A stretch of 64,000 nt of DNA from Curtobacterium pusillum (GCA_002025645.1 CP018783.1:3410001-3474000), one strand, 5' to 3'. Numbered from the stretch's first letter, positions 1-8,940 are shown. Notes: generated from the sequence alone by a model not told the origin. A program made the numbers and translations.

Positions 1-54
1 CGCGAAACGGCCTCCTCCGCGCGGAACGGCCCACAGACGCCCCGCGGGCTGCGG

Positions 55-603
55 TCAGAGCTGCGCAGCCGCCAGGGTCGCGGCGACGCCGAGCACGATC
101 ATCGCGACGACGGTCCAGCCGTGCACGCGGTGGGTGATCGGCGCAGCCGTCACCGTCGCCGGGGGTGGGCCGTCCTGCGGCGGCGGGGCGGGCACGAAGA
201 CCCGCATGCGCTCGGCCGCAGCGTCGACGTCGAGGTGATCCGCGCCTCCAGGCCGCCCGTCGACCACGGCGCTGAGCCGTGCCGACCTGCGGGTCGCGAG
301 CCAGGTGCGGCGGACGCCCTCGCTCGAGACGACCTCGATGCCGTACTTGGTGCGGACCTCGGTGACCCGCCGCCAGGCGTAGGTGCTCGTGCGTCGGACG
401 TCGACGACGCGGAGGTGCTCCGGGGTGAGCTCGTAGCGCGGGCGCCACAGCACGGCCCAGGCGACGAACGCGACGAAGATGCTCGGCACGGGTGTGAGCC
501 AGGGACTCCCGCCGCTGATCAGCGCGAGCGGGACGAGGGCGACGGACGCGACCCAGAGGACGACGGCGAGCGTGCGCATGCCGGGGGCGAGGATCGTGGT
601 CAC
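55..603 (-). CDS. PH-domain membrane protein
   Basis: A 182-residue protein with two hydrophobic segments near the N-terminus (about residues 9-31 and 34-52), a soluble stretch of bacterial PH-like character (about 55-115, starting RYELTPEHLRVVD), a Pro-rich linker and a C-terminal membrane helix. The family is common in actinobacteria and has no firm function. I start it at GTG 603 because TACGCT lies 7 bases upstream, a leaderless arrangement seen many times in this window; ATG 579 is the alternative. The reading frame is open further upstream to 804, but that extension has no hydrophobic or domain character and crosses an inverted repeat. Confidence 0.75.
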   Translation of the reverse strand: MTTILAPGMRTLAVVLWVASVALVPLALISGGSPWLTPVPSIFVAFVAWAVLWRPRYELTPEHLRVVDVRRTSTYAWRRVTEVRTKYGIEVVSSEGVRRTWLATRRSARLSAVVDGRPGGADHLDVDAAAERMRVFVPAPPPQDGPPPATVTAAPITHRVHGWTVVAMIVLGVAATLAAAQL

Positions 604-635
604 GCCGAAGAGCGTACGAGACGCGGTGACGAGAT

Positions 636-712
636 GCCTCCCCGGAGACGTCCGGGGAGCGGGTGTGACACACCGGCGCGTATCTCCGGACGACCCGATT
701 CTCCGGGGAGGC
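636..712. repeat. 13-bp inverted repeat with nested hairpin
   Basis: GCCTCCCCGGAGA at 636-648 is the exact reverse complement of 700-712. The left arm can alternatively fold locally: 638-646 pairs with 651-659 (9 bp, 4-base loop). The element lies between bcp and the PH-domain gene, both on the minus strand. It could be a terminator for bcp or a switch with two exclusive folds; the sequence does not decide. Confidence 0.6.
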
Positions 713-847
713 AGATCCTGTGTGGACCTCTCGTCCCAGCAATGTTCCTCGGCCCCCAGTTCGGGTGTCAATACCCCACGGGAATTGTTTCCGGAGATCG
801 ACACGCTGATCCTGCTGTAATTGAATGCGCGCGCATCGAGGGTGCGC

Positions 848-1327
848 TCACGCGACGAGGAGCTCGATCTGCGCCCGGATCGTCTCGGCCTTCGGGAAGC
901 GCAGACCGACCAGTCCGACGTGTCGCCAGCGGATCACCCCGTCGGGTCCGATGACGAACACGGACCGGCGGAGGCCGATGCCTGGGACCTGCACGCCGTA
1001 GGCGCGGATGACCTCGCCGGAGGTGTCGCTGAGCAGCGGGAAGGTGAGCGAGGAGCCGCGGGCGAAGTCCTCGTGGGAGTCGAGCGCCTGCGGGCTGACA
1101 CCCCACACGACCGCACCGAGGTCGCCGAAGTCGTCGAGCTCTTCCTGGTAGCTGCAGAGCTGCGCCGTGCAGACGGGGGAGGCGTCGCCCGGGTAGAACG
1201 CGAGCACGAGGGTCCGGCCGATCTCGGCGGACAGCGAGTACTCGTCGTCGAGGCGGGTCCCGTCACGCACGATCATGCCGGGCAGGGAGAAGCCCGGCGC
1301 TGGATCGCCGATCTCGGGGATGCTCAT
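848..1327 (-). CDS. bcp: Peroxiredoxin, Bcp/AhpC-TSA family
   Basis: Thiol peroxidase of 159 residues that would reduce hydroperoxides in the cytoplasm. The motif FYPGDASPVCTAQLC gives the peroxidatic Cys53 and a second Cys58 five residues on, the spacing of the Bcp type in which Cys58 resolves the sulfenate. Length fits the family. The start ATG 1327 has TACCGT 6 bases upstream, so the mRNA is probably leaderless. It ends 240 bases before the PH-domain gene; that gap holds a 13-bp inverted repeat and no gene I can support. An AhpE-type one-Cys assignment is less likely because Cys58 is present. Confidence 0.88.
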   Translation of the reverse strand: MSIPEIGDPAPGFSLPGMIVRDGTRLDDEYSLSAEIGRTLVLAFYPGDASPVCTAQLCSYQEELDDFGDLGAVVWGVSPQALDSHEDFARGSSLTFPLLSDTSGEVIRAYGVQVPGIGLRRSVFVIGPDGVIRWRHVGLVGLRFPKAETIRAQIELLVA

Positions 1328-1394
1328 GTGCTCACGGTAGGGCCGCGTGATCGGCGGGGCGGCGCGCCGCGCTGTGGGTTCGCTGTGGGTCCGG

Positions 1395-2144
1395 TCAGCG
1401 GAAGAGCTGCGGGAACGCGTGGGCGACCCACGGGTACCCGACGAACACGACGGCGTCGAGCAGGCAGTGTGTGATGACGAGGGGGAGCAGGCGACCCCAC
1501 TTCGTGTAGATCCACCCGAAGACGACCCCCATCACGGCGTTGCCGACGAACGCGCCGAAGCCCTGGTAGAGGTGGTAGCTGCCGCGCAGGACGGCGGTCG
1601 ACAGGATGACCTGCCACCGGCCCCACCCGAGGCCCCCGAGTCGTTCGTACAGGTACCCGACGACGATCACTTCCTCCTGCAACCCGGAGCGGATCGCCGA
1701 GAGCAGCAGGACGGGGATCGTCCACCAGTACGAGTCGAGCGCTGCCGGGTTCACGTCCACGGTGATGCCGAGCGCCCGGCCGACGAAGTACAGCGCCAGG
1801 CCGGGGACCCCGATGCACAGGGCGATCAGCGCAGCGCCGCCGAGGTCCGGCTTCACGCGGAACCGGTCGATGCCCAGCCTGGCGAGGTGCGGGCGTGTGG
1901 TGCTCCACAGCAGGAAGCACACGAGCGCGACCGGTGCCAGGTCAACGGCGATGCCGACCAGCTGTCGCGCGAAGTCGACGTACTGCACGGTCGTCGTCGA
2001 CGTGTTGAGGGCCGTCGACTGGTCGCCGAGGGAGGTCGTCTGCGACAGGTCGTCGATGATCTGGAGCACCGAGTAGAGGGCGCTGCCGCCCAGCGAGAGC
2101 ATGAGGACGATCGTGATCTCGGTCCACGTTCGCCGTCGGCTCAT
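1395..2144 (-). CDS. CPBP family intramembrane metalloprotease
   Basis: A 249-residue polytopic membrane protein of the CPBP (Abi/CAAX protease-like) family. The paired-Glu motif is seen as GLQEEVIVVGYLYERL, followed by a His in SYHLYQGF and a second His/Asp motif in VITHCLLDAVVF. In the canonical EExxxR motif the Arg is missing: the residue at that place is Val. Start ATG 2144 is chosen over a longer open frame to 2312 because an AGGAG lies 8 bases upstream and the upstream extension crosses the typA promoter region. It is divergent from typA. Substrate unknown; family members cleave peptides or prenylated proteins in the membrane. Confidence 0.8.
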   Translation of the reverse strand: MSRRRTWTEITIVLMLSLGGSALYSVLQIIDDLSQTTSLGDQSTALNTSTTTVQYVDFARQLVGIAVDLAPVALVCFLLWSTTRPHLARLGIDRFRVKPDLGGAALIALCIGVPGLALYFVGRALGITVDVNPAALDSYWWTIPVLLLSAIRSGLQEEVIVVGYLYERLGGLGWGRWQVILSTAVLRGSYHLYQGFGAFVGNAVMGVVFGWIYTKWGRLLPLVITHCLLDAVVFVGYPWVAHAFPQLFR

Positions 2145-2176
2145 CGGCTGTACTCCTGTCGGTTGCGAACTACCGG

Positions 2177-2182
2177 TAGACT
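2177..2182 (+). promoter_or_regulatory. Putative -10 box of typA
   Basis: TAGACT, matching the actinobacterial TANNNT -10 consensus, about 80 bases before the typA start. No convincing -35 is visible. A long 5' leader follows, containing the AAGGA ribosome site at 2251-2255. Confidence 0.4.
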
Positions 2183-2263
2183 GGCGTGTCGGGCGTTCTG
2201 CCCGCGGGCGTGGCGCCGATGCTGCCGGCCCGACTCTTCCCAAGAAATTGAAGGATGTCCTGT

Positions 2264-4186
2264 ATGGCGCTCGCCACCCGGTCCGACCTGCGCAACGTCG
2301 CCATCGTGGCACACGTCGACCACGGCAAGACCACGCTCGTCGACGCGATGCTCACGCAGACCAACTCGTTCGACGCCCACTTCGAGGGCGAAGACCGGAT
2401 GATGGACTCGAACGACCTCGAGCGCGAGAAGGGCATCACCATCCTCGCGAAGAACACGTCGGTGCTCTACAACGGCAAGCACGCGACGGAGTTCGGCTCG
2501 GACGGCCCGATCACGATCAACGTGATCGACACCCCGGGTCACGCCGACTTCGGTGGTGAGGTCGAGCGCGGCCTCTCCATGGTCGACGGTGTCGTGCTGC
2601 TCGTCGACGCGTCCGAGGGTCCGCTGCCCCAGACCCGCTTCGTGCTCCGCAAGGCGCTCGCGGCGAAGCTCCCGGTGATCCTGCTCGTCAACAAGACGGA
2701 CCGCCCGGACTCCCGCATCGACGAGGTCGTCTCCGAGTCGCAGGACCTGCTCCTCGGTCTCGCCTCCGACCTGTCGGACGAGGTCGACGACCTCGACCTC
2801 GACGCGATCCTCGACGTCCCCGTGGTGTACGCCTCGGGTCGTGCGGGTGCCGCCAGCCGCAACAAGCCGGCCGACGGTTCGCTGCCGGACAACGACGACC
2901 TCGAGCCGCTGTTCGAGGCGATCCTGCAGCACGTCCCCGCACCGAAGTACGACGACGAGCACCCGCTGCAGGCGCACGTCACGAACCTCGACGCGTCGCC
3001 GTTCCTCGGTCGCCTCGCGCTGCTCCGCATCTTCCACGGCACGATGAAGAAGGGTCAGACGGTCGCGTGGGTCAAGCACGACGGCACCGTCGCGAACGCC
3101 CGCATCACCGAGCTCCTCGTCACCAAGGCGCTCGAGCGCTACCCGGCCGAGTCGGCGGGCCCCGGTGACATCGTCGCCGTCGCCGGCTTCGACACGATCA
3201 CCATCGGTGAGACCCTGACCGACCCCGAGGACGTCCGTCCGCTGCCGACCATCACGGTCGACGACCCGGCGATCTCGATGACGATCGGCACGAACACCAG
3301 CCCGCTCGTCGGCAAGGTCAAGGGTCACAAGCTGACGGCGCGCATGGTCAAGGACCGCCTCGACCGCGAGCTCATCGGCAACGTCTCGCTCAAGGTCCTC
3401 GACATCGGTCGCCCGGACGCGTGGGAGGTCCAGGGTCGCGGCGAGCTCGCGCTGGCCATCCTCGTCGAGCAGATGCGTCGCGAGGGCTTCGAGCTCACGG
3501 TCGGCAAGCCGCAGGTCGTCACCCGGCGTGACGAGAACGGCAAGCTCCAGGAGCCGTACGAGCACATGACGATCGACACGCCGGAGGAGCATCTCGGCGC
3601 GATCACGCAGCTCATGGCCGCGCGCAAGGGTCGCATGGAGAACATGACGAACCACGGCACCGGCTGGATCCGCATGGAGTTCATCGTGCCGTCGCGTGGC
3701 CTCATCGGCTTCCGCACGTCGTTCCTCACCGAGACCCGCGGCACCGGCATCGCCAACGCGATCTCGCACGGCTACGACGAGTGGGCCGGCCCGATCCAGA
3801 CCCGCATCAACGGCTCGATCGTGTCCGACCGCTCCGGTGTAGTCACGCCGTTCGCCATCACGAACCTCCAGGAGCGGATGACGTTCTTCGTCAACCCCAC
3901 CGAAGAGGTCTACGAGGGCATGGTCATCGGCGAGAACTCGCGCGCCGACGACATGGACGTCAACATCACGAAGGAGAAGAAGCTCACGAACATGCGTTCG
4001 GCGAACGCCGACTCCTTCGAGTCGATGACGCCGTCGCGCCAGCTGTCGCTCGAGGAGTGCCTCGAGTTCGCTCGTGAGGACGAGTGCGTCGAGGTCACCC
4101 CCGACGCCGTGCGCATCCGCAAGGTGGAGCTCGACGCGCAGGCTCGCCAGCGCGCCTACGCTCGCCTGAAGCGCCAGGACGCGTAA
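2264..4186 (+). CDS. typA: Ribosome-associated GTPase TypA/BipA
   Basis: Translation-factor GTPase of 640 residues that binds the ribosome and helps growth and 50S assembly under stress. The GTPase motifs are intact: AHVDHGKTT at 16-24 (G1), DTPGH at 89-93 (G3) and NKTD at 143-146 (G4). EF-G-like domains follow and the C-terminus has the typical TypA section ending in KVELDAQARQRAYARLK. Two ATGs compete: 2255 overlaps the ribosome site itself, while 2264 sits 8 bases after GAAGGA, so I choose 2264. Length fits the family. A short hairpin (GCGTCGC/GCGACGC, 4194-4210) follows the stop codon. Confidence 0.95.
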   Translation: MALATRSDLRNVAIVAHVDHGKTTLVDAMLTQTNSFDAHFEGEDRMMDSNDLEREKGITILAKNTSVLYNGKHATEFGSDGPITINVIDTPGHADFGGEVERGLSMVDGVVLLVDASEGPLPQTRFVLRKALAAKLPVILLVNKTDRPDSRIDEVVSESQDLLLGLASDLSDEVDDLDLDAILDVPVVYASGRAGAASRNKPADGSLPDNDDLEPLFEAILQHVPAPKYDDEHPLQAHVTNLDASPFLGRLALLRIFHGTMKKGQTVAWVKHDGTVANARITELLVTKALERYPAESAGPGDIVAVAGFDTITIGETLTDPEDVRPLPTITVDDPAISMTIGTNTSPLVGKVKGHKLTARMVKDRLDRELIGNVSLKVLDIGRPDAWEVQGRGELALAILVEQMRREGFELTVGKPQVVTRRDENGKLQEPYEHMTIDTPEEHLGAITQLMAARKGRMENMTNHGTGWIRMEFIVPSRGLIGFRTSFLTETRGTGIANAISHGYDEWAGPIQTRINGSIVSDRSGVVTPFAITNLQERMTFFVNPTEEVYEGMVIGENSRADDMDVNITKEKKLTNMRSANADSFESMTPSRQLSLEECLEFAREDECVEVTPDAVRIRKVELDAQARQRAYARLKRQDA

Positions 4187-4193
4187 GCGGAAC

Positions 4194-4210
4194 GCGTCGC
4201 TGCGCGACGC
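4194..4210 (+). terminator. Short hairpin after typA
   Basis: GCGTCGC at 4194-4200 pairs with GCGACGC at 4204-4210 around a 3-base loop, 8 bases after the typA stop codon. No U tract follows, which is usual in high-GC actinobacteria. Confidence 0.45.
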
Positions 4211-4252
4211 ACGCTGACCACCGAGAGGAGGTCGGGGGCTACGGTGGTTGCC

Positions 4253-5446
4253 GTGACTCTCGACCTCCTCTCGCTGTACCAGGACCTCCACGCACACCCC
4301 GAGCTCGGCTTCCAGGAGCACCGCACGGCGGGCATCGTCGCCGCGAAGCTCGAGGAGATCGGTGGGATCGAGGTGACGACGGGCGTCGGCCAGACCGGCG
4401 TCGTGGGCGTGCTGTCGAACGGCGAGGGCCCCGTGGTGTGGCTCCGCGCCGACATGGACGGCCTGCCGGTGCAGGAGCGCACCGGCCTGTCCTACGCGAG
4501 CGAGCACCGCGGCACCGACGAAGAGGGCAACGACGTCCCGACGATGCACGCCTGCGGCCACGACATCCACGTGACCTGGCTGCTCGGCACCCTCGAGCGC
4601 CTCGCCGCCACCACCGCCGACTGGAACGGCACGGTCGTCGCCGTGTTCCAGCCCGCTGAAGAGGTCATCTCCGGCGCTCGGTCGATGGTCGAGGACGGCC
4701 TCGTCGACCGCTTCCCGAAGCCCGACGTCGTCCTCGGGCAGCACTCCGCGCCAGCACCCGTCGGCATCGTCGCGGTGGGCAGCGGCCCGGTGATGGCCTC
4801 GAGCGACCGCCTCACGGTGACCTTCAACGGCCGGGGTGCGCACGGTTCGGCCCCGCAGGCATCCCTCGACCCGATCGTCACGGCCGCGTCCGCCGTGGTC
4901 CGCCTGCAGACGGTGGTCTCGCGCGAGGTCTCGCCGAGCGACGCCGGCGTCGTCACCGTGGGCAGCTTCCACTCCGGCACCCGCGCGAACATCATCCCGG
5001 ACCAGGCCGTCATCGAGATCTCGACGCGTGCCCGCAACGAGGAGACCCGCGCCCGGATCATCGCGTCGATCGAGCGCATCGTCCGTGCCGAGAGCGAGGC
5101 GGGCGGGTTGCCCGAGCCGACCGTCGTGCGCTCGCCCGGCGCCGAGGTCACGGTGAACGACCCCGAGCAGGCGCAGGTCGTGCTCGACGCGATCCGTGCC
5201 GAGGTGCCCGGTGCCCGCGACCTCGAGATCGGGCTCGCGATGGCCTCCGAGGACGTCGGACAGCTCGCGACGGCCAGCGGCGCACCGCTCGTCTACTGGT
5301 TCACGGGCATCACCGACCCGGAGCTCTTCCGCCGCGGCGAGGACATCCCGAGCAACCACTCGCCGTTCTACGCGCCGCAGGCCGAGACGGCGATCCCGGT
5401 CGGCGTCGACGCCCTCGTGGCGGCGACGCGCGCGTACGTCGCCTGA
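4253..5446 (+). CDS. M20D-family amidohydrolase (aminoacylase/hippurate hydrolase type)
   Basis: Zinc or manganese hydrolase of about 397 residues that removes acyl groups from N-acyl amino acids or related amides. The metal motifs are clear: RADMDGLP at 65-72 and MHACGHD at 98-104, the HxCGHD signature of the M20D branch, with a dimerisation lid domain in the middle. The start is uncertain: GTG 4253 has TACGGT 7 bases upstream (leaderless), while GTG 4244 would be three codons longer and has AGGAGG 12 bases upstream. Substrate cannot be read from the sequence; an indole-acetyl or glutathione-pathway role is possible but unsupported. Confidence 0.85.
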   Translation: MTLDLLSLYQDLHAHPELGFQEHRTAGIVAAKLEEIGGIEVTTGVGQTGVVGVLSNGEGPVVWLRADMDGLPVQERTGLSYASEHRGTDEEGNDVPTMHACGHDIHVTWLLGTLERLAATTADWNGTVVAVFQPAEEVISGARSMVEDGLVDRFPKPDVVLGQHSAPAPVGIVAVGSGPVMASSDRLTVTFNGRGAHGSAPQASLDPIVTAASAVVRLQTVVSREVSPSDAGVVTVGSFHSGTRANIIPDQAVIEISTRARNEETRARIIASIERIVRAESEAGGLPEPTVVRSPGAEVTVNDPEQAQVVLDAIRAEVPGARDLEIGLAMASEDVGQLATASGAPLVYWFTGITDPELFRRGEDIPSNHSPFYAPQAETAIPVGVDALVAATRAYVA

Positions 5447-5471
5447 CGCAGGCAGTCCCGCTCAGGCCGGT

Positions 5472-5499
5472 CTGGAGGCGCGGCGCGACCCCGTCGCGC
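5472..5499. repeat. Half copy of the CTGGAGGC repeat with hairpin
   Basis: CTGGAGGCGC at 5472-5481 matches the left arm of the dispersed inverted repeat family, but no right arm follows. Instead GCGCGAC (5483-5489) pairs with GTCGCGC (5493-5499) around CCC, giving a terminator-like hairpin after the amidohydrolase gene. Confidence 0.55.
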
Positions 5500-5559
5500 A
5501 CGTGACGTTCCCAGGGGACTCACGCCGTGCCTCCCGGCTGGCCCTCTAGGGTGCTGCGC

Positions 5560-6102
5560 ATGCGCACCCCCACACGCACCCTGATCGCCGCCGTCGCCGC
5601 CGGCATCGCCCTCGCCGGCCTGGCCGGCTGCTCGTCCGACGCCGTCAAGCAGGCGACGGACCTCGGGTCCTCGGTGGCGTCGAGCGTCGCCGACGGGGTC
5701 AAGGGGATCGACGGCAAGGCGATCCAGGACGGCATGGCCTCGGTCGCCGGCGGGATCGACGGTGGGCTCGACACGGCGCTCAAGGGCACGAACGTGACCT
5801 CCGACGGCAAGGTGCCGGAGGGCTTCCCGACGAAGGACGTCCCGCTCGTCGACGGCACCGTGCTCGGGGGCGGCGCGGGGCCGAACGGCTCCGGCTGGGT
5901 CGCCCAGGTGCGCGCGTCGTCGGTGGACGACTTCGCCACCGCCGACCAGCAGCTCACCGACGCCGGGTTCACGGAGTCGGCGAAGCGCGCGGACTCGTCG
6001 AGTGCGTTCGGGATGTTCCGGAGTGACGCGTACCGGGTCGTCCTGACCTTCTCCGACGGCGCGGACGGCGTGACCGCGACGTACATCGTGACGCCCCGCT
6101 AG
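5560..6102 (+). CDS. Small predicted lipoprotein of unknown function
   Basis: A 180-residue exported protein. The N-terminus has a positively charged start, a hydrophobic core and the lipobox LAGLAGC, so it should be lipidated on that Cys and anchored outside the membrane. The rest is Asp/Gly-rich with no recognised domain; the C-terminal half (about 90-180) looks folded and ends GVTATYIVTPR. Start ATG 5560 is supported by TAGGGT 7 bases upstream and by the signal peptide beginning there. It is 26 bases upstream of the MshB-like gene, which has its own promoter-like box. Confidence 0.78.
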   Translation: MRTPTRTLIAAVAAGIALAGLAGCSSDAVKQATDLGSSVASSVADGVKGIDGKAIQDGMASVAGGIDGGLDTALKGTNVTSDGKVPEGFPTKDVPLVDGTVLGGGAGPNGSGWVAQVRASSVDDFATADQQLTDAGFTESAKRADSSSAFGMFRSDAYRVVLTFSDGADGVTATYIVTPR

Positions 6103-6128
6103 TCGCCCAGCCCGTACGCTGGGACCCG

Positions 6129-7361
6129 ATGTCGAAGGTCGCTGCCACCCGCCCCGAACGCGTGCTGTTCGTGCACGCCCACCCCGACGACGAGACGCTC
6201 TCGTCGGGCGGGACCATCGCAACGCTGCTCGAACTGGGTGCCGAGGTCACCGTGCTCACCGCGACGCGGGGTGAACGCGGCGAGATGCTCACGCCGCGGC
6301 TCGCGCCGTTGTTCGGGGACGGGCCCCGTGTCGCCGCGCACCGCGAGACCGAGATCGCCGGCGCGCTGGCCGCCCTCGGGGGACCGGCGCACCTGTGGCT
6401 CGGCGGGGCGGGCGCCCGCCCGACCGACCTGCCGGAGCGGCGCTACACCGACTCCGGGATGCAGTGGGGACCGGACGGCCGCGCGATCGCCGCCGACGAC
6501 GCCCCGGCCGATTCGCTGACGGCTGCGGACCTCGGCGAGGTCGTCGACGACATCCGGGCCGCGATCCGGTCCACCGCCGCCGACGCCGTGGTCAGCTACG
6601 CCGACGACGGCGGGTACGGCCACCCGGACCACGTCCGCGTCCACCACGCCGCCCGGTACGCCGCCACGGCCGAGGAACTGCCCTTCTCGATGATCGTCGA
6701 CCCGACGACGACCGAGGCCGACGTCACGGTCGACGTCCTGCCCGTCCGAGCGAAGCTCCGAGCCGCCGTCGAGCAGTACCGCTCGCAGGTGACCGTCGAC
6801 CCGGTGGACCCCGCCGACCCGACCGCACTGTCGTGGGTGATGCCGCACGGCGTCCGTCACCACGCCCCCGCGGTGGAGGCGTTCCGGCACGCCGACGCCC
6901 CCGCGGCACCGGCCCCGCAGACCTACGCCGAGATGTCCGGGCAGGGGAGGGTGACCGCCGTCGTGGTCGCCCTCGTGCTCGGACTCGTCGCCGGTGGCCT
7001 CGGCACGGTCACCCACCAGCAGACCCTCGACGCGTTCCCGATCGGCATGGTCCTCACCTCGCTGATCGTGATCGGCCTGACCGTCGGCATCCGGCTCCTG
7101 TACCGGTCGCGGGCGATGGTCGCTGCTGTCGGGCTCGGGATCATCCTGGCGACCCAGGTGCTCGTGTCCGTCGGCGGGCAGAGCTCGCCCCTCGTGCTCG
7201 CGAACACCGCGGGGTACGTGTGGACGTTCGGGCCGGCCGTGGTCGCCGCCCTCGTGCTGGCGTGGCCGGACCTGTCCGGGCTGCGGTCCGGTGCGCGCGC
7301 GAGTGCCGGTACCGATGCCGGCACCGGCTCGCGGTCAGGGGATCCCGCACGCCGCGAGTAG
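6129..7361 (+). CDS. mshB: MshB-like deacetylase fused to a C-terminal membrane domain
   Basis: Residues 1 to about 265 are a PIG-L-type zinc deacetylase with HAHPDDE at 16-22 and a downstream GYGHPDHVRVHH, closely resembling mycothiol biosynthesis MshB, which deacetylates GlcNAc-inositol. Residues about 275-395 form four membrane helices that look like the separate DUF6113 protein often found beside mshB in other actinobacteria, so this gene appears to be a fusion. The start ATG has TACGCT 8 bases upstream. It is followed by ferredoxin and dapC, an order also known around mshB in mycobacteria. The MshB assignment is by motif and context; the mycothiol conjugate amidase Mca is the main alternative. 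Confidence 0.85.
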   Translation: MSKVAATRPERVLFVHAHPDDETLSSGGTIATLLELGAEVTVLTATRGERGEMLTPRLAPLFGDGPRVAAHRETEIAGALAALGGPAHLWLGGAGARPTDLPERRYTDSGMQWGPDGRAIAADDAPADSLTAADLGEVVDDIRAAIRSTAADAVVSYADDGGYGHPDHVRVHHAARYAATAEELPFSMIVDPTTTEADVTVDVLPVRAKLRAAVEQYRSQVTVDPVDPADPTALSWVMPHGVRHHAPAVEAFRHADAPAAPAPQTYAEMSGQGRVTAVVVALVLGLVAGGLGTVTHQQTLDAFPIGMVLTSLIVIGLTVGIRLLYRSRAMVAAVGLGIILATQVLVSVGGQSSPLVLANTAGYVWTFGPAVVAALVLAWPDLSGLRSGARASAGTDAGTGSRSGDPARRE

Positions 7362-7398
7362 ACTCGACAACGCTCAGTCCGAAGGGAGCACCCCAGCC

Positions 7399-7716
7399 GT
7401 GACGTACGTGATCGCCCAGCCCTGTGTCGACGTCAAGGACCGCGCCTGCATCGATGAATGCCCGGTCGACTGCATCTACGAGGGCGACCGGTCGCTGTAC
7501 ATCCACCCCGACGAGTGCGTCGACTGCGGTGCGTGCGAGCCGGTCTGCCCGGTCGAGGCGATCTACTACGAGGACGACCTCCCCGACGAGTGGGCCGACT
7601 ACTACAAGGCCAACGTCGAGTTCTTCGAAGAGGTGGGCTCGCCCGGCGGTGCCGCGAAGGTCGGTGTGATCCACAAGGACCACCCGGTCGTCATGGCCGA
7701 ACCGCCCCGCGGCTGA
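7399..7716 (+). CDS. fdxA: 7Fe ferredoxin
   Basis: Electron carrier of 105 residues with one 3Fe-4S and one 4Fe-4S site. Cys-rich motifs are CVDVKDRACIDECP near the N-terminus and CVDCGACEPVCP in the middle, the pattern of the 3Fe-4S/4Fe-4S FdxA/FdxC family, followed by the usual acidic C-terminal half with YYKANVEFF. Start GTG 7399 is preceded by GAAGGGAG at 7381. A TAGACT box just downstream of the mshB stop codon suggests its own promoter. It lies 14 bases upstream of dapC. Confidence 0.93.
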   Translation: MTYVIAQPCVDVKDRACIDECPVDCIYEGDRSLYIHPDECVDCGACEPVCPVEAIYYEDDLPDEWADYYKANVEFFEEVGSPGGAAKVGVIHKDHPVVMAEPPRG

Positions 7717-7730
7717 ACCGGAGCTCGCAC

Positions 7731-8849
7731 GTGGCGCTCGACCTCCCCGACTTCCCCTGGGACCAGCTGGTCCCGTTCAAGCAGCAGGCCGCAGCCTACG
7801 AGGGCGGCATCGTCGACCTCAGCGTCGGCTCTCCCGTCGACCCGACGCCCGCGGTCGTCCGGACGGCGCTGGCCGAGGCGACCGACGCGCACGCCTACCC
7901 GCAGGTGGCCGGCACGCCCGCCCTGCGCGAGGCGATCGCCGCCTGGTACGGCCGTCGCCAGGGCGTGACGCTGACGCCCGACCAGGTGCTGCCGACGATC
8001 GGCTCGAAGGAGTTCATCGCCGGACTGGCGCTCTGGCTCGGCATCGGGCGCGGCGACACCGTGGTGTTCCCCGCGGCCGCGTACCCGACGTACGAGCTCG
8101 GTGCAGCGCTGGTCGGCGCGACGGCCCTGGCGTCCGACGACCCCGCGGCGTGGCCGGACTCGACGAAGCTCGTCTGGCTGAACTCGCCGGGCAACCCCGA
8201 CGGCCGCGTGCTCTCGATCGAGGACCTCCGGGTCGCCGTGGCCCGCGCCCGGGAGCTCGGCGCCGTGATCGTCGGCGACGAGTGCTACGCCGAACTCGGG
8301 TGGGTCGCACCGTACGACACCACGCCGACCCCGACGATCCTCGACCCCCGCGTGGTGGGCGACTCGCTCGACGGCGTCCTCAGCGTGTACTCGCTGTCGA
8401 AGCAGTCGAACCTCGCCGGCTACCGGGCCGCCTTCGTCGCTGGCGACGAAAAGGTCCTCGCCGACGTCCTCGCCGTCCGGAAGCACACCGGCATGATGCC
8501 GCCGCTCCCCGTGCAGGAGGCCATGATCGTCGCCCTCGCCGACGAGACCCACGTGCAGCAGCAGAAGGCGCGCTACCGGGCCCGCCGGAACATGCTCCGA
8601 CGGGCACTCGAAGGCGCCGGGTTCCGGATCGACCACAGCGAGGCCGGCCTGTACCTCTGGGCCACCCGCGGCGAACCCGCACTGGACACCGTGGCGTGGC
8701 TGGCCGCGCGCGGCATCCTGGTCGCCCCTGGAACCTTCTACGGTTCGGCGGGGTCCGAGCACGTGCGCGTGGCACTCACGGCGACCGACGAGCGCATCGC
8801 CGCAGCCGCCCAGCGCCTGGCGAGTGCCCAGCGTCTGGCTTCCGCCTGA
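7731..8849 (+). CDS. dapC: Succinyldiaminopimelate transaminase DapC
   Basis: PLP-dependent class I/II aminotransferase of 372 residues that would make N-succinyl-2-amino-6-ketopimelate into succinyl-DAP in the lysine and peptidoglycan pathway. The PLP-binding Lys is in SLSKQSNLAGYR (Lys224), with NSPGNPDGR and GDECYAELG upstream. Start GTG 7731 has GGAG 7 bases upstream. The position after fdxA and near dapD/dapE supports DapC over other aminotransferases. The C-terminus carries a small in-frame duplication, AQRLAS twice, in a region without conserved residues. Confidence 0.9.
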   Translation: MALDLPDFPWDQLVPFKQQAAAYEGGIVDLSVGSPVDPTPAVVRTALAEATDAHAYPQVAGTPALREAIAAWYGRRQGVTLTPDQVLPTIGSKEFIAGLALWLGIGRGDTVVFPAAAYPTYELGAALVGATALASDDPAAWPDSTKLVWLNSPGNPDGRVLSIEDLRVAVARARELGAVIVGDECYAELGWVAPYDTTPTPTILDPRVVGDSLDGVLSVYSLSKQSNLAGYRAAFVAGDEKVLADVLAVRKHTGMMPPLPVQEAMIVALADETHVQQQKARYRARRNMLRRALEGAGFRIDHSEAGLYLWATRGEPALDTVAWLAARGILVAPGTFYGSAGSEHVRVALTATDERIAAAAQRLASAQRLASA

Positions 8850-8940
8850 GCCTTCCGCCCTGCGCGCAATCCGTGGTTCCCACCAAGTCCTGAGGCTCGA
8901 TGTGTGCACGACCGACAGTGGGCGCGATTAGGCTGTCATC

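Noticed and set aside
2255..2263. ATG 2255 as start of typA
   Set aside because: It lies within the ribosome site GAAGGA; ATG 2264 has correct spacing.
2141..5359. 1072-residue minus-strand open frame opposite typA and the M20 gene
   Set aside because: An Asp/Arg/Val-rich shadow frame produced by high GC; no domain, and both genes on the plus strand are certain.
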